64,000 nucleotides of DNA from Sinorhizobium terangae (GTDB taxonomy: Bacteria > Pseudomonadota > Alphaproteobacteria > Rhizobiales > Rhizobiaceae), in NCBI RefSeq assembly GCF_009601505.1, contig NZ_WITC01000058.1, forward strand, positions 1 through 64,000. Reading direction: 5' to 3'. The notes under the pieces are model-generated. The model had not been told where the DNA came from and ran no database searches. It saw only the letters and a list, made by a program, of their open reading frames with translations. Positions 34,720 to 43,313 of the stretch are shown here, piece after piece. How positions within the stretch are numbered: position 1 is the first letter of the stretch; every line of letters begins with the position of its first letter. The position numbers and the translations under genes are program-made.

Positions 34720-35409
34720 ATGGCACGGATGAAGACCTTGCGACTGACCTCGACCGATAGAACCGTTCTTCTCGATTCGCATTTTTTCGCGAGACTGCCG
34801 CGGCCGACGGCAGAGGCGATCCTCGAGGGCGCAATCGTTTCCACGCACGAGGAACACGATATCCTGTTTCGTCAGGACGAGCCGATCGATCACTTCTTCT
34901 TCGTGCTCTCAGGTCTCGTCCGTCTCTACCGCTTGGGCAAGGACGGTCGCGAAGCCGACATTGCCGTATTGCCAAAGGGCGAGATCTTCGGCGCAAACGC
35001 CATGTTTCTGGAACACCGCGCGACTGCCAATGCGCAGGCAGTGGAGCCTTCGATCGTCGCGCGGTTCGAAAGCCACAAGCTTCGCCAACTCGCCGCGGAA
35101 AACACCGATGTCGCCCAGGCGCTGATCGAACTCCTCTGCCGTCATGGCAAGATGACGGAAGACTGCCTTGCCGAGGACCGACTGCTCACCGCGCCTCAGC
35201 GGGTCGCGAGCTATATCCTCAGCCATTGTCCGGACGGCCTGAGCAGCTTCTCCTTCCGCCTACCGTTCCAGAAGAACGTGCTTGCGGGCAAGCTCGGCCT
35301 CGCGCCGGAGGCTCTGTCGCGCGCCTTCTCGACGCTTCGCCACTCAGGCGTCATCGTCAAAGGCCGCGTGATCGAAATCCGCGACCGGCAGGCGCTGGAG
35401 CGTTTCTGA
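34720..35409 (+). CDS. Crp/Fnr-family transcriptional regulator
   Basis: 229 residues: an N-terminal cyclic-nucleotide-binding-like beta-roll (about 15-130, LFRQDEPIDHFFFVLSGLVR, EIFGANAMFLEHRATANAQA) and a C-terminal winged helix (about 160-225, FQKNVLAGKLGLAPEALSRA). The recognition helix EALSR has the Glu and Ser-Arg that in FNR/FixK contact TTGA. There is no N-terminal cysteine cluster, so it is not an oxygen-labile Fe-S FNR; the cAMP-pocket Arg is not obvious either. The DNR/NnrR-like group is possible. Start may be Met1 (34720) or Met4 (34729). Confidence 0.85.
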   Translation: MARMKTLRLTSTDRTVLLDSHFFARLPRPTAEAILEGAIVSTHEEHDILFRQDEPIDHFFFVLSGLVRLYRLGKDGREADIAVLPKGEIFGANAMFLEHRATANAQAVEPSIVARFESHKLRQLAAENTDVAQALIELLCRHGKMTEDCLAEDRLLTAPQRVASYILSHCPDGLSSFSFRLPFQKNVLAGKLGLAPEALSRAFSTLRHSGVIVKGRVIEIRDRQALERF

Positions 35410-35410
35410 G

Positions 35411-35453
35411 TTTCATCGTCAAATCGGCTACGATTTGAAGAAACATGCAGTAG
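35411..35453 (+). repeat. Family A repeat, 3' half
   Basis: AAATCGGCTACGATTTGAAG then AAACATGCAGTAG; the imperfect palindrome AAATCGGCTACGATTT is shared with the copy at 45011-45086. It separates the Crp/Fnr gene from ureG (convergent) and could stop transcription from either side. Confidence 0.65.
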
Positions 35454-35477
35454 CCGAAATCCGCATCGAGCCCGGCG

Positions 35478-36089
35478 TTAGAGCCCGCCTTCCACCGTCA
35501 AGAATTCCACGATCCGGTCAATGCCGTCGCCGCGCTTCATGTCCGAAAACACGAACGGCTTTGCCATGCGCATCCGCTCCGCATCCCGTTCCATCACGTC
35601 GAGATTGGCCCCCACATAGGGTGCGAGGTCCTTCTTGTTGATCACGAGGAGATCGGACTTGGTGATCCCCGGCCCGCCCTTGCGCGGAATCTCCTCGCCC
35701 TGGCAGACGGAGATCACGTAGATTGTCAGGTCGGCGAGATCGGGAGAAAAGGTCGCCGCCAGATTGTCGCCGCCCGATTCGATGAAGACGACGTCGAGAT
35801 CTGGAATCCGGCGATTGAGATCGGCGATCGCCTGCAGATTGATCGACGCATCCTCACGTATCGCCGTATGCGGGCAACCGCCGGTCTCGACGCCGATGAT
35901 CCGTTCCGACGGCAGCGCCTGCATCCGCACCAGCGCTTCGGCGTCTTCCTTGGTGTAGATGTCATTGGTGACGACCGCGACGGAATATTTCTCCCGCATC
36001 GCCTTGCACAGCTTGTCGGTCAGCGCCGTCTTGCCGGAACCAACCGGGCCGCCGATGCCAACGCGAAGGGGACCGTTTTTCGATGACAT
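35478..36089 (-). CDS. ureG: Urease accessory GTPase UreG
   Basis: 203-residue SIMIBI GTPase needed for nickel insertion into urease. P-loop [17 protein letters not shown], the nickel/zinc-binding CPH motif in [17 protein letters not shown], metal-switch [15 protein letters not shown] and the base motif [10 protein letters not shown]. Last gene of the urease group, 95 nt after ureF with a palindromic repeat in between. Length is standard. Confidence 0.96.
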   Translation of the reverse strand: MSSKNGPLRVGIGGPVGSGKTALTDKLCKAMREKYSVAVVTNDIYTKEDAEALVRMQALPSERIIGVETGGCPHTAIREDASINLQAIADLNRRIPDLDVVFIESGGDNLAATFSPDLADLTIYVISVCQGEEIPRKGGPGITKSDLLVINKKDLAPYVGANLDVMERDAERMRMAKPFVFSDMKRGDGIDRIVEFLTVEGGL

Positions 36090-36123
36090 CTGCTTGTCCT
36101 TTCAGAATTCGGCCGCCCGTTAG

Positions 36124-36169
36124 AGCGGGATAAGGAAAAGTGTCCGCGGTTTTCCGCCCGCATCCCGCC
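36124..36169. repeat. GGAAAA/TTTTCC palindromic repeat between ureF and ureG
   Basis: GCGGGAT (36125-36131) pairs with ATCCCGC (36162-36168), and inside GGAAAA (36134-36139) with TTTTCC (36150-36155). Same core as the repeat at 16456-16500. Likely forms a stem-loop in the ureF-ureG mRNA. Confidence 0.7.
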
Positions 36170-36184
36170 CAAAATCATCGTGAT

Positions 36185-36856
36185 CTAGGAGCGGAACAGC
36201 CGCGTATAGAGCGTCTCGTGTCTCAGCGACGAAATATCGGCCATGATCGTCGCCGAGCCAAGCTCGTCCAGCGATGCTTGCGCGGCGCGATCGGCGATAG
36301 CGGCAATCGTGTTTTCGAGACGGGCCAGCACACCGACGCCATCGCGCTGACCGATGACACCGCAGCGAATGGCAGCCGAAACAGCGTTCGAGGCCACAGC
36401 GCCGAGATAGGCAGCAAGGACGGGCCGCAATCCCGTGCGATGCGCACCCGCCACGGCGCCGACCGCCACCGGATATGCCACCACTTGTCCGAGCAGTTCG
36501 AATACGTCGCTTGGCCAGTTGCGCGCGGCGGCCAGAAACGCCTCGCCCTGCCGCACGGTTTCCATGTGCCTCTCCGACGAAGCCGCCATCGCTTCGGCCA
36601 GTTCGCTCGCCGCCTTCAATCGCCGCAGATCGTCATACCCCTCATAACTTTCGGCCAGGAGAAGGGCGTCGTTCCAGATGGCACCGCGCGTCAGCAGCGT
36701 TTCCAGCCAAAGCCACAGCTCTTCGGCATTGGTCACGAGGCCATCGGCAACAGCCTGCTCCAGCCCCCCGGAATAGGCGAAGGAACCGACCGGAAAGGCG
36801 GGTGACAGCCAGGTGACAAGGCGCAGGAGTGCCTGCATGTCGGCCTGGTCAGCCAT
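36185..36856 (-). CDS. ureF: Urease accessory protein UreF
   Basis: 223-residue all-helical chaperone that works with UreD and UreG in urease activation. It begins [20 protein letters not shown] then [13 protein letters not shown], the conserved N-terminal UreF motif; the C-terminal region with [10 protein letters not shown] and LFRS tail is typical. ATG 36856 overlaps the ureE stop by 8 nt; longer in-frame starts would repeat the ureE His-tail region. Confidence 0.95.
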   Translation of the reverse strand: MADQADMQALLRLVTWLSPAFPVGSFAYSGGLEQAVADGLVTNAEELWLWLETLLTRGAIWNDALLLAESYEGYDDLRRLKAASELAEAMAASSERHMETVRQGEAFLAAARNWPSDVFELLGQVVAYPVAVGAVAGAHRTGLRPVLAAYLGAVASNAVSAAIRCGVIGQRDGVGVLARLENTIAAIADRAAQASLDELGSATIMADISSLRHETLYTRLFRS

Positions 36857-37337
36857 GCTCGTGGTGGTGGTGACCGCCATGACCGTGGTTGCCGTGGCCG
36901 TGCCCGCCACCATAAGCGCCGCGCAACGGTTGGAAGGGCTCGGTCACTTCGTTGACGGTGGCGCCCAAGCCTTCGAGCATTACGCGGATGACGGGATCGC
37001 GGGCGATCAGGATCCGCGCCTCCGCGACCGCCACCGGAAGATGTCGGTTGCCGAGATGCCAGGCAAGCTCGATGAGATGCAGGCGGTCCCGCGCGCGAAC
37101 CTCGTAAAGCGCCTCGTCGGCGGCCTTGATCCGAATGTACTCGCCTCCTTCCAGCACCAGGAGATCGCCATCGGCGAGCATCACCGGCTGCTTGAGGTCG
37201 AGCATAACCACATCGTCGTTTTCGAGATGGAGCAGCTTGCGCCGCAGATGGCGCTCGTCATGGTCGAGCGTCACACTGTGAAGCGGCACCTTGTCCGCGG
37301 GGCCTGGCGACAGAACTTCGGTCGAGCGATAAGGCAC
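36849..37337 (-). CDS. ureE: Urease accessory nickel chaperone UreE
   Basis: 162 residues beginning with GTG at 37337 (1 nt after the stop of the upstream ABM gene). The N-terminal peptide-binding domain spans 1-75, the metal-binding domain about 75-140 with the conserved His in [15 protein letters not shown]. The C-terminus is His-rich ([20 protein letters not shown]), a nickel store found in many UreE proteins. Coupled to ureF. Confidence 0.95.
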   Translation of the reverse strand: MPYRSTEVLSPGPADKVPLHSVTLDHDERHLRRKLLHLENDDVVMLDLKQPVMLADGDLLVLEGGEYIRIKAADEALYEVRARDRLHLIELAWHLGNRHLPVAVAEARILIARDPVIRVMLEGLGATVNEVTEPFQPLRGAYGGGHGHGNHGHGGHHHHEHG

Positions 37338-37338
37338 G

Positions 37339-37635
37339 TCAGATCACCTCTATCCTTTCCGGGTGTACGACCTCGATGCGAACGTCCGCCAGGAGATCCG
37401 CCATTGCCGCCTCAAAGGCCTTCAGGTGCGGCTCGGCGAAATGCGCATCCACGGCCGCCCGGTCTTTCCAGTTCTCGACGAAAACCAGCGTGTCCGGCTC
37501 CGCGGGCTTGCGGTAGAGATCGTAGCTGATGCAGCCCGTTTCCTCGCGGGTGGCCTCGATCAGCGGTGCCGCCAGGGCGACGACGTCATCGCCCCTACCC
37601 GCATGTGCCTTCAGATATGCGATAACGTAGACCAT
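37339..37635 (-). CDS. Antibiotic biosynthesis monooxygenase (ABM) domain protein
   Basis: 98 residues starting at Met of [20 protein letters not shown] (37635). The fold signature is the dimeric ferredoxin-like ABM/YgiN type: [40 protein letters not shown]. Relatives are quinol monooxygenases. It sits directly before ureE (gap 1 nt) and downstream of the peroxiredoxin gene. A role in urease is doubtful; co-transcription with ureEFG is implied by spacing only. Confidence 0.87.
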   Translation of the reverse strand: MVYVIAYLKAHAGRGDDVVALAAPLIEATREETGCISYDLYRKPAEPDTLVFVENWKDRAAVDAHFAEPHLKAFEAAMADLLADVRIEVVHPERIEVI

Positions 37636-37663
37636 CGATCCTCGCCCTCTCCGGCACCAATGT

Positions 37664-37739
37664 AACAAGAAAAGGCCCCAGCGCCAGCAGGAATGCGGAA
37701 AGCAACTACTTGCACGCAGCCTGCCTGAGCCGGGGCCTT
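37664..37739 (-). terminator. Terminator after the peroxiredoxin gene
   Basis: On the minus strand AAGGCCCC (37739-37732) pairs with GGGGCCTT (37679-37672) around a long, partly structured loop and ends in TTTTCTTGTT. The long loop lowers confidence. Confidence 0.55.
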
Positions 37740-37791
37740 CAGTCGTCTTCAGCCCTTCACCTCTTGAGAGGGACAGGCCTTCGCAACCGGA

Positions 37792-38331
37792 TCAGGCGGC
37801 GATCTTCTGCGACTTCAGCGCGGCGAGAATGTTCTGCGGCGCAGAAACGCCGTAGGGGTCGCTGTCGCAATTGTCGGAGTAGCCTTCCTCTTCGAACCAC
37901 TGCTCGACGATGCCGTTGTTGATGACCGCGGCATAGCGCCAGGAGCGCATGCCGAAGCCGAGATTGTCCTTGGCAACCAGCATGCCCATCTTGCGGGTGA
38001 ACTCGCCCGAACCATCCGGGATCAGCTTGACGTTTTCGAGGTTCTGCGACTTGCCCCAGGCGTTCATCACGAAGGCATCGTTGACCGAGACACAGTAGAT
38101 CTCGTCGATGCCTTCGGCGCGGAACTCAGCGGCGAGCTTTTCGAAATCTGGAAGCTGATAGGTCGAGCAGGTCGGGGTGAAGGCACCCGGGAGCGAAAAC
38201 AGCACGACGCGCTTGCCGGCGAAATAGTCGTCCGACGAAACATCCTGCCAGCGGAACGGATTGGAGCCGCCGACGGCTTCGTCGCGGACGCGAGTGCGGA
38301 AGGTTACAGCGGGAACTTTTCTGCCGAGCAT
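37792..38331 (-). CDS. Peroxiredoxin (Prx5/AhpE-like, thioredoxin/glutaredoxin-dependent)
   Basis: 179 residues from ATG 38331 (AAGGAG 6 nt upstream; the ATG two codons before is too close to it). The peroxidatic cysteine is in VVLFSLPGAFTPTCSTYQLP, the Prx5 signature; the Arg in ERNDAF position is represented by CVSVNDAFVMNAW. It reduces H2O2 and alkyl peroxides. No second conserved resolving Cys near the C-terminus apart from NCDSDPYG, which could serve. It interrupts the urease cluster between ureC and ureE. Confidence 0.93.
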   Translation of the reverse strand: MLGRKVPAVTFRTRVRDEAVGGSNPFRWQDVSSDDYFAGKRVVLFSLPGAFTPTCSTYQLPDFEKLAAEFRAEGIDEIYCVSVNDAFVMNAWGKSQNLENVKLIPDGSGEFTRKMGMLVAKDNLGFGMRSWRYAAVINNGIVEQWFEEEGYSDNCDSDPYGVSAPQNILAALKSQKIAA

Positions 38332-38395
38332 AATCATCTCCTTCAGGGCAAGCTGCCGGCCGCGATCAGTCTTGGGAGGAAAGCGCGAGCCGGCC

Positions 38396-38415
38396 GGAAA
38401 GTGAGAACACTTTCC
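38396..38415. promoter_or_regulatory. Perfect palindrome upstream of the peroxiredoxin gene
   Basis: GGAAAGTG-AGAA-CACTTTCC, two 8-bp arms, 65 nt upstream of the peroxiredoxin start in the 197-nt spacer that follows ureC. Could be an operator or a hairpin in the leader; no known regulator assigned. Confidence 0.4.
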
Positions 38416-38528
38416 TATCGGAGATTGCGCTGCGGTGCAGCATCAAAGCGGCGATTTCGGGGGCTCCGCATGGCTGCCATGCGCTGACCGCATGGCTTTC
38501 TGTTTCGCTCTCTCCGAAGGCGGCCCGC

Positions 38529-40241
38529 CTAGAACAGGAAATACCGCTGCGCCATCGGCAGAACCGTCGCCGGCTCGCAGGTCAAGAGCTCGCCATCGGC
38601 GCGGACCTCGTAGGTCTCCGGGTCGACTTCGATATGCGGCGTGAGGCTGTTGTGGATCATCGACGCCTTGCCGATGCCGCCGCGGGTGTTCTGGACGGCG
38701 ACGAGTTCCTTGGCGACACCAAGCCTGCCTGCAAGCCCCGCATCGAGCGACGCCTGTGAGACGAAGGTGACCGAGGAGTTGGTCCGGTTTCGGCCATAGG
38801 CTCCGAACATCGGCCGGTAGTGGACCGGCTGCGGCGTCGGGATCGAGGCATTGGGGTCGCCCATAGGCGCCGCGGCGATCGAGCCACCGAGCAGCACCAT
38901 GTCGGGCTTCACGCCGAAGAACGCCGGGTTCCAGATGACAAGGTCGGCGCGCTTGCCGACTTCGAGCGAACCGATCTCATGACTGAGGCCATGGGCGATC
39001 GCCGGGTTGATCGTGTATTTGGCGACGTAGCGCTTGACCCGGAAGTTGTCGTTGTCGCCGGTCTCTTCCTTCATCCGTCCGCGCTGGCGCTTCATCTTGT
39101 CGGCCGTCTGCCAGGTGCGGATGGCCACTTCGCCGACGCGGCCCATGGCCTGGCTGTCGGACGAGATGATCGAAAAGGCGCCGATGTCGTGCAGGATGTC
39201 CTCAGCCGCGATCGTCTCCTTGCGGATACGGCTTTCGGCAAAGGCGATGTCCTCCGGGATGGACGGCGACAGGTGGTGACAGACCATCAGCATGTCGAGA
39301 TGCTCTGCCAACGTGTTGAGCGTGTAGGGCCGCGTCGGATTGGTCGAGGACGGGATCACGTTCGGCTGACCGCAGATCTTGATGATATCCGGTGCATGGC
39401 CGCCGCCTGCCCCTTCCGTATGGAAGGCATGGATCGTCCGGCCCTTGATCGCGGCGATCGTATCCTCGACGAAGCCGCTCTCGTTCAGCGTGTCGGTGTG
39501 GATCATCACCTGCACGTCATATTCGTCGGCAACCGAGAGGCAGCAGTCGATCGCCGCCGGCGTCGTGCCCCAATCCTCGTGCAGCTTCAGCGAGGTGGCG
39601 CCGCCGAGCACCATTTCCACAAGCGCGCCGGGGAGCGACGCATTGCCCTTGCCGGCGAAGGCGAGGTTCATGGGGAATGCATCAGCCGCCTCGATCATCC
39701 GGGCGATGTGCCAGGGGCCCGGCGTGCAGGTCGTTGCGAGCGTGCCGTGCGCCGGGCCGGTGCCGCCGCCGAGCATGCAGGTGAGGCCACTCATCAGCGC
39801 TTCCTCGATCTGCTGCGGGCAGATGAAGTGAATATGGCTGTCCATGCCGCCGGCCGTGACGATCTTGCCTTCGCCGGCGATAACTTCCGTACCCGGGCCG
39901 ACGATGATGGTGACACCCGGCTGCGTGTCCGGATTGCCGGCCTTGCCGATCGCCGCGATCCGCCCGTCCTTGAGGCCGATGTCCGCCTTTACGATTCCCC
40001 AATGGTCGACGATCAGCGCGTTGGTGATCACGGTGTCGACCGCGCCGCCCTCGCGCGTGACCTGGCTTTGCCCCATGCCGTCGCGGATAACCTTGCCGCC
40101 GCCGAACTTCACCTCTTCGCCATAGGCGGTGAAATCCTTCTCGACTTCGATGAAGAGTTCGGTATCCGCAAGGCGCACCTTGTCACCCACCGTCGGACCG
40201 AACATGTTGGCGTAGGCCGCGCGCGACATCTTGTAGGGCAT
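38529..40241 (-). CDS. ureC: Urease alpha (catalytic) subunit UreC
   Basis: 570 residues, exactly the usual length. Nickel ligands: [11 protein letters not shown] (His-x-His), the carbamylated Lys in [25 protein letters not shown] and [12 protein letters not shown] (His residues), and the metal Asp in [16 protein letters not shown]. The active-site flap Cys/His is in [20 protein letters not shown]. It catalyses urea to ammonia and carbamate in the UreABC trimer. Follows the accessory gene at 40245 by 3 nt. Confidence 0.97.
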   Translation of the reverse strand: MPYKMSRAAYANMFGPTVGDKVRLADTELFIEVEKDFTAYGEEVKFGGGKVIRDGMGQSQVTREGGAVDTVITNALIVDHWGIVKADIGLKDGRIAAIGKAGNPDTQPGVTIIVGPGTEVIAGEGKIVTAGGMDSHIHFICPQQIEEALMSGLTCMLGGGTGPAHGTLATTCTPGPWHIARMIEAADAFPMNLAFAGKGNASLPGALVEMVLGGATSLKLHEDWGTTPAAIDCCLSVADEYDVQVMIHTDTLNESGFVEDTIAAIKGRTIHAFHTEGAGGGHAPDIIKICGQPNVIPSSTNPTRPYTLNTLAEHLDMLMVCHHLSPSIPEDIAFAESRIRKETIAAEDILHDIGAFSIISSDSQAMGRVGEVAIRTWQTADKMKRQRGRMKEETGDNDNFRVKRYVAKYTINPAIAHGLSHEIGSLEVGKRADLVIWNPAFFGVKPDMVLLGGSIAAAPMGDPNASIPTPQPVHYRPMFGAYGRNRTNSSVTFVSQASLDAGLAGRLGVAKELVAVQNTRGGIGKASMIHNSLTPHIEVDPETYEVRADGELLTCEPATVLPMAQRYFLF

Positions 40242-40244
40242 GGA

Positions 40245-40892
40245 TCAGGCTCCTTGGGAAAAGTCTGAAGGTTGGGGTTGACCAAGGCGGCGCAGGCGGC
40301 CTTCGGCGACGAGTGCGTCAACGTAGCGGCGCTCCGCCGCAAAGGGATGCCATTCCCAGCCGCTGTGGCCGAAGCCGGCAAGCACCACGTCGTCTCCGGG
40401 CTGGACGAATTCGGAGAGGACGTCGGCGATCACCACCAGGCCGCTCGACGGCACGACATAGGGCGCCGACGCAAACCGGGCGAGATCGCGATCGAGCCGC
40501 TCGTGCGTTTCCACCGGAATCATCCGATGGCGTCGGCCTGTCGCATGTGCGAAAGCTTCGAAGCCCGCCGTGTAATCGTCGCAGAAATCGTCGAGATCCG
40601 GGTGCGTCTTCGCGAGCTCCGCCCGCAATGCGGCAAACTTTGCGCCAGAACGGACGCTCCATATCTCGCGCGCCTGCCGCACGGCGTCGCTGGTCTTCCA
40701 CCGGCCGCCGCCGAGCATCGAAAGCGCAGGGCGACCGGTGTTGCAGACCGCGACGATATCGGTCCTTGTGCCGCCCTTGCCGACGGAGCGGCAATCGTTG
40801 AAGCGGATGACGAGATCGGCAGCGTCAATAGCGGCCGCCGCGCCTTGCGGCACGTCGCCATTGCCAACGATCATAATGATACGGCCGCTCAA
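40245..40892 (-). CDS. Uncharacterised urease-operon protein with a GT29-like N-terminal motif
   Basis: 215 residues. The N-terminus reads IIMIVGNGDVPQG then AADLVIRFNDCRSVG, which resembles the sialyltransferase family GT29 L-motif pattern (VGNG followed by VIRFN). The rest (TDIVAVCNTGRPALS, GLVVIADVLSEF, GFGHSGWEWHPFAAERR) has a Rossmann-like alternation. NCBI-type annotations call relatives urease operon accessory protein. Wedged between the LprI-like gene and ureC with 3-nt gaps, so it is co-transcribed. No role in nickel chemistry is visible (few Cys/His). The glycosyltransferase reading is a guess from two short motifs. Confidence 0.75.
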   Translation of the reverse strand: MSGRIIMIVGNGDVPQGAAAAIDAADLVIRFNDCRSVGKGGTRTDIVAVCNTGRPALSMLGGGRWKTSDAVRQAREIWSVRSGAKFAALRAELAKTHPDLDDFCDDYTAGFEAFAHATGRRHRMIPVETHERLDRDLARFASAPYVVPSSGLVVIADVLSEFVQPGDDVVLAGFGHSGWEWHPFAAERRYVDALVAEGRLRRLGQPQPSDFSQGA

Positions 40893-40895
40893 CGG

Positions 40896-41318
40896 TCAGT
40901 TTCCGCTCGGTTCGAGGAGTTGCTTCAATTCGCCGGTTCGCTTGCGGGTCAGTTCGGCAAGACAGCCGGAAACCAGCATCGGCTCCATCGACCCGCCGCG
41001 CGCCTCGAAACCGGCCAGTTCGCACTGCCCGTCGCGGTATCCGATCCAGGCCCGCTGCGCCTTCTTCAATGCCTCTTCGGCCCCGACATAGGCGGCATCG
41101 ATTTCGCCGAGTTCCTTATCCATCGCCTTCATGGCAGCGATCGCTTGCTTGTAGATTTTGTTCAGGTCCGCGTCGGCTCTGTCATAGTCCTGGCCGGCGC
41201 AGATATTCATGTCCATCTGCGTTACGGCATTCTGGCAATCGACCGTTGGCTGCTCCTGCGCTGCTGCCGAAACCGTTGACAGCAGAAGCAAGCCGGAAAG
41301 TGGCGCGAAGATCCTCAT
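40896..41318 (-). CDS. LprI-like periplasmic protein (DUF1311)
   Basis: 140 residues with a signal peptide ([20 protein letters not shown]). The mature domain has the DUF1311/lysozyme-inhibitor LprI pattern: [50 protein letters not shown], with four cysteines likely in two disulfides. Overlaps ureB by 4 nt (ATGA). A periplasmic protein inside a cytosolic urease operon is unexpected. Confidence 0.87.
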   Translation of the reverse strand: MRIFAPLSGLLLLSTVSAAAQEQPTVDCQNAVTQMDMNICAGQDYDRADADLNKIYKQAIAAMKAMDKELGEIDAAYVGAEEALKKAQRAWIGYRDGQCELAGFEARGGSMEPMLVSGCLAELTRKRTGELKQLLEPSGN

Positions 41319-41620
41319 AGCTTTCCCATGATCGCCTGGCGGAAGCCGAACACCTCGCGCTTGCCCGAAAGCGGGATCAGCGTCACCTGCCTCGTCTGGC
41401 CTGGCTCGAAGCGCACGGCCGTGCCCGCCGGAATGTCGAGCCGCTTGCCGCGGGCCGCGTCACGATCGAAGATCAGGCCCGGATTCGTCTCGGCGAAGTG
41501 ATAGTGGCTCCCCACCTGCACAGGACGGTCGCCGGAATTGGAAACCTCGATGGTGACCGTTTCGAAACCAACGTTCAGTTCGATCTCGCCTTCGGCTGCG
41601 ATGATTTCGCCAGGAATCAT
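41315..41620 (-). CDS. ureB: Urease beta subunit UreB
   Basis: 101 residues starting [20 protein letters not shown], the conserved UreB N-terminus, with [30 protein letters not shown] precedes the ATG at 41620; the longer frame upstream belongs to overlap with the DUF1272 gene. Structural subunit of the UreABC trimer. Confidence 0.96.
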   Translation of the reverse strand: MIPGEIIAAEGEIELNVGFETVTIEVSNSGDRPVQVGSHYHFAETNPGLIFDRDAARGKRLDIPAGTAVRFEPGQTRQVTLIPLSGKREVFGFRQAIMGKL

Positions 41621-41634
41621 GTCCCTCTCCTCAT

Positions 41635-41889
41635 TCAGGCCGCCTGGCCGCGCGCGCAGCCTTGCGGCTTCAACACGCGCTCCGTCGACGCCGGATATTT
41701 CGCAAGCATGGCAGCCGGGCGGATCGGCCGTCGGACCAGCTCGCCGCTGCAATTCGGGCAGATGCCACCGAGCCTCTCCTCGGCACAGTTGGCACAGAAG
41801 GTGCATTCGAACGTGCAGATCATGGCCTCCCGGCTCTCGGGCGGCAGGTCGCGATCACAACATTCGCAGTTCGGGCGTAGACTCAGCAT
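41635..41889 (-). CDS. DUF1272 zinc-ribbon protein
   Basis: 84 residues with paired cysteines: [37 protein letters not shown], giving two likely zinc knuckles. This matches the DUF1272 family that often neighbours urease or metabolism genes in rhizobia. Between ureA (40 nt away) and ureB (14 nt). Metal or nucleic-acid binding is plausible; function unknown. Confidence 0.85.
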   Translation of the reverse strand: MLSLRPNCECCDRDLPPESREAMICTFECTFCANCAEERLGGICPNCSGELVRRPIRPAAMLAKYPASTERVLKPQGCARGQAA

Positions 41890-41929
41890 GATTGTCCCTC
41901 AACGTTGACGGCGGGTCCCGTATCCCGCT

Positions 41930-42232
41930 CTAGCGGATCGGTTCGTGGACCGTCACAAGCTTCGTGCCATCCGGAAAGGTCGCCTCGATCTGGATGTCAT
42001 GGATCATTTCGGGGATCCCATCCATGACCTGGTCGCGGGTCAGCACATGCGCGCCGGCTTCCATCAGTTCGGCCACGGAGCGCCCGTCGCGCGCACCTTC
42101 GACGACGAAATCGGTAATGAGGGCGATCGCCTCCGGATGATTGAGCTTCACGCCCCGCTCCAGCCTCCGGCGAGCGACCATCGCCGCCATGGAAATCAAC
42201 AGCTTGTCTTTTTCGCGCGGAGTAAGATTCAT
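41930..42232 (-). CDS. ureA: Urease gamma subunit UreA
   Basis: 100 residues starting [20 protein letters not shown], the invariant UreA N-terminus; [20 protein letters not shown] and [20 protein letters not shown] are conserved. Start at 42232 rather than 42289 fits the family length of 100. Gap to ureD is 25 nt. Confidence 0.97.
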   Translation of the reverse strand: MNLTPREKDKLLISMAAMVARRRLERGVKLNHPEAIALITDFVVEGARDGRSVAELMEAGAHVLTRDQVMDGIPEMIHDIQIEATFPDGTKLVTVHEPIR

Positions 42233-42257
42233 GCGTCGCCGTCCAGTGGATTGTGGA

Positions 42258-43091
42258 TCAAAGAGTCCAGACTTTCGGCACAGACGCATCGTTACGCAAG
42301 TGCGAAATAAGCGGGACGAGAATTTTTCTGAGCGCGAAGCCGTCGGTCGCCGCTACGCGGGCAACCAGCTTGTCGCGACCGGCAACATGAACATGGCTGA
42401 CACCGGCGGCCGCATAGCTGCCGAGCGCGCCTCGCAGCCGCGAAAGCATCACTTCGCAATCCCACCCGACATAGAGCAATGTCGCAAAAGCTGCCGCGCC
42501 GCCGAGCACCGCGGAACGCCCCGCAAGTGCGGCAATATCCTCGGCAAGCGCCAGGTTCTCCGCATGCAGCAGCCGGCCGTCACTTCTCACCCGCCAGCGG
42601 TCGCGAAAGAGACCAGCCTGCACCACCTCACCCATCGCCTTGCGGCCGAGAAGAACCGCCTCGACCGCCAGAAAGGTTGCGTCTCCGGCAAGCTCGACGT
42701 CCAGTGACCGCGCCAGGGATGCGCGATCGAAGAGGATGGTTTCCTGCGGAAGCCAATCGACCCGGCTTCCGCCAGCAACAAGGATCCGCGCCGAGATATC
42801 GGCCGTTCCCGCACTCGCCTTGTAGATCTTCTCGCAGGCCTGCGTCGTCAACGTAAGCGAGGTGCCCTCGCCCGCCTCGAACGCCCAAGCCATCCGGTCG
42901 CCGCCGGTGATTCCTCCCGACGAATTAATCAGCACCGCTTCGATCGACGCATCAAAGGTCTTTGGAAAACGGATCTTGGCGCAGCCTTCCTGATAGAGCT
43001 CGGCAATAGCCGTACGGCCGTTCCGGCATTTGGCAACGAGCCGCCCTTTTCCCCACGCCCGCTGCGGAGCGATGATTGCTGCATCATTCAT
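42258..43091 (-). CDS. ureD: Urease accessory protein UreD
   Basis: 277 residues; scaffold that binds the urease apoprotein together with UreF and UreG. Motifs seen: [51 protein letters not shown], typical of UreD/UreH. Start at 43091 (ATGAATGAT); the ribosome site is weak. First gene of the urease cluster in this strand. Confidence 0.94.
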   Translation of the reverse strand: MNDAAIIAPQRAWGKGRLVAKCRNGRTAIAELYQEGCAKIRFPKTFDASIEAVLINSSGGITGGDRMAWAFEAGEGTSLTLTTQACEKIYKASAGTADISARILVAGGSRVDWLPQETILFDRASLARSLDVELAGDATFLAVEAVLLGRKAMGEVVQAGLFRDRWRVRSDGRLLHAENLALAEDIAALAGRSAVLGGAAAFATLLYVGWDCEVMLSRLRGALGSYAAAGVSHVHVAGRDKLVARVAATDGFALRKILVPLISHLRNDASVPKVWTL

Positions 43092-43268
43092 GAAAGGCCG
43101 TTGGAAATTTTTGCAAGACGGCATGCACCGATGGTGGCATCGTCCGCGAGCCGAGCTCCAAAGTCAAGACATTGTTTCGCAAGGAGAATCCGCGCTTGAC
43201 CACGCAAGGCGCTTACTCCCTGAGCCCCCTGTCGGCGGTTTGCAAGCGACGAAGAAGGTTGTCGACGA

Positions 43269-43293
43269 GAAAAAGGGCGCCACTCGGGCGCCC
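43269..43293 (-). terminator. Terminator of the alpha/beta hydrolase gene
   Basis: Read on the minus strand: GGGCGCC-CGAGT-GGCGCCC followed by TTTTTCTCG. Seven-base-pair GC-rich stem. Confidence 0.85.
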
Positions 43294-43313
43294 CCTTCTC
43301 TTTCGTTCAGGAA

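Noticed and set aside
40896..41318. Signal-bearing LprI-like gene as a misread urease subunit
   Set aside because: It has a clear signal peptide and DUF1311 cysteine pattern, and all three urease structural subunits are present separately.
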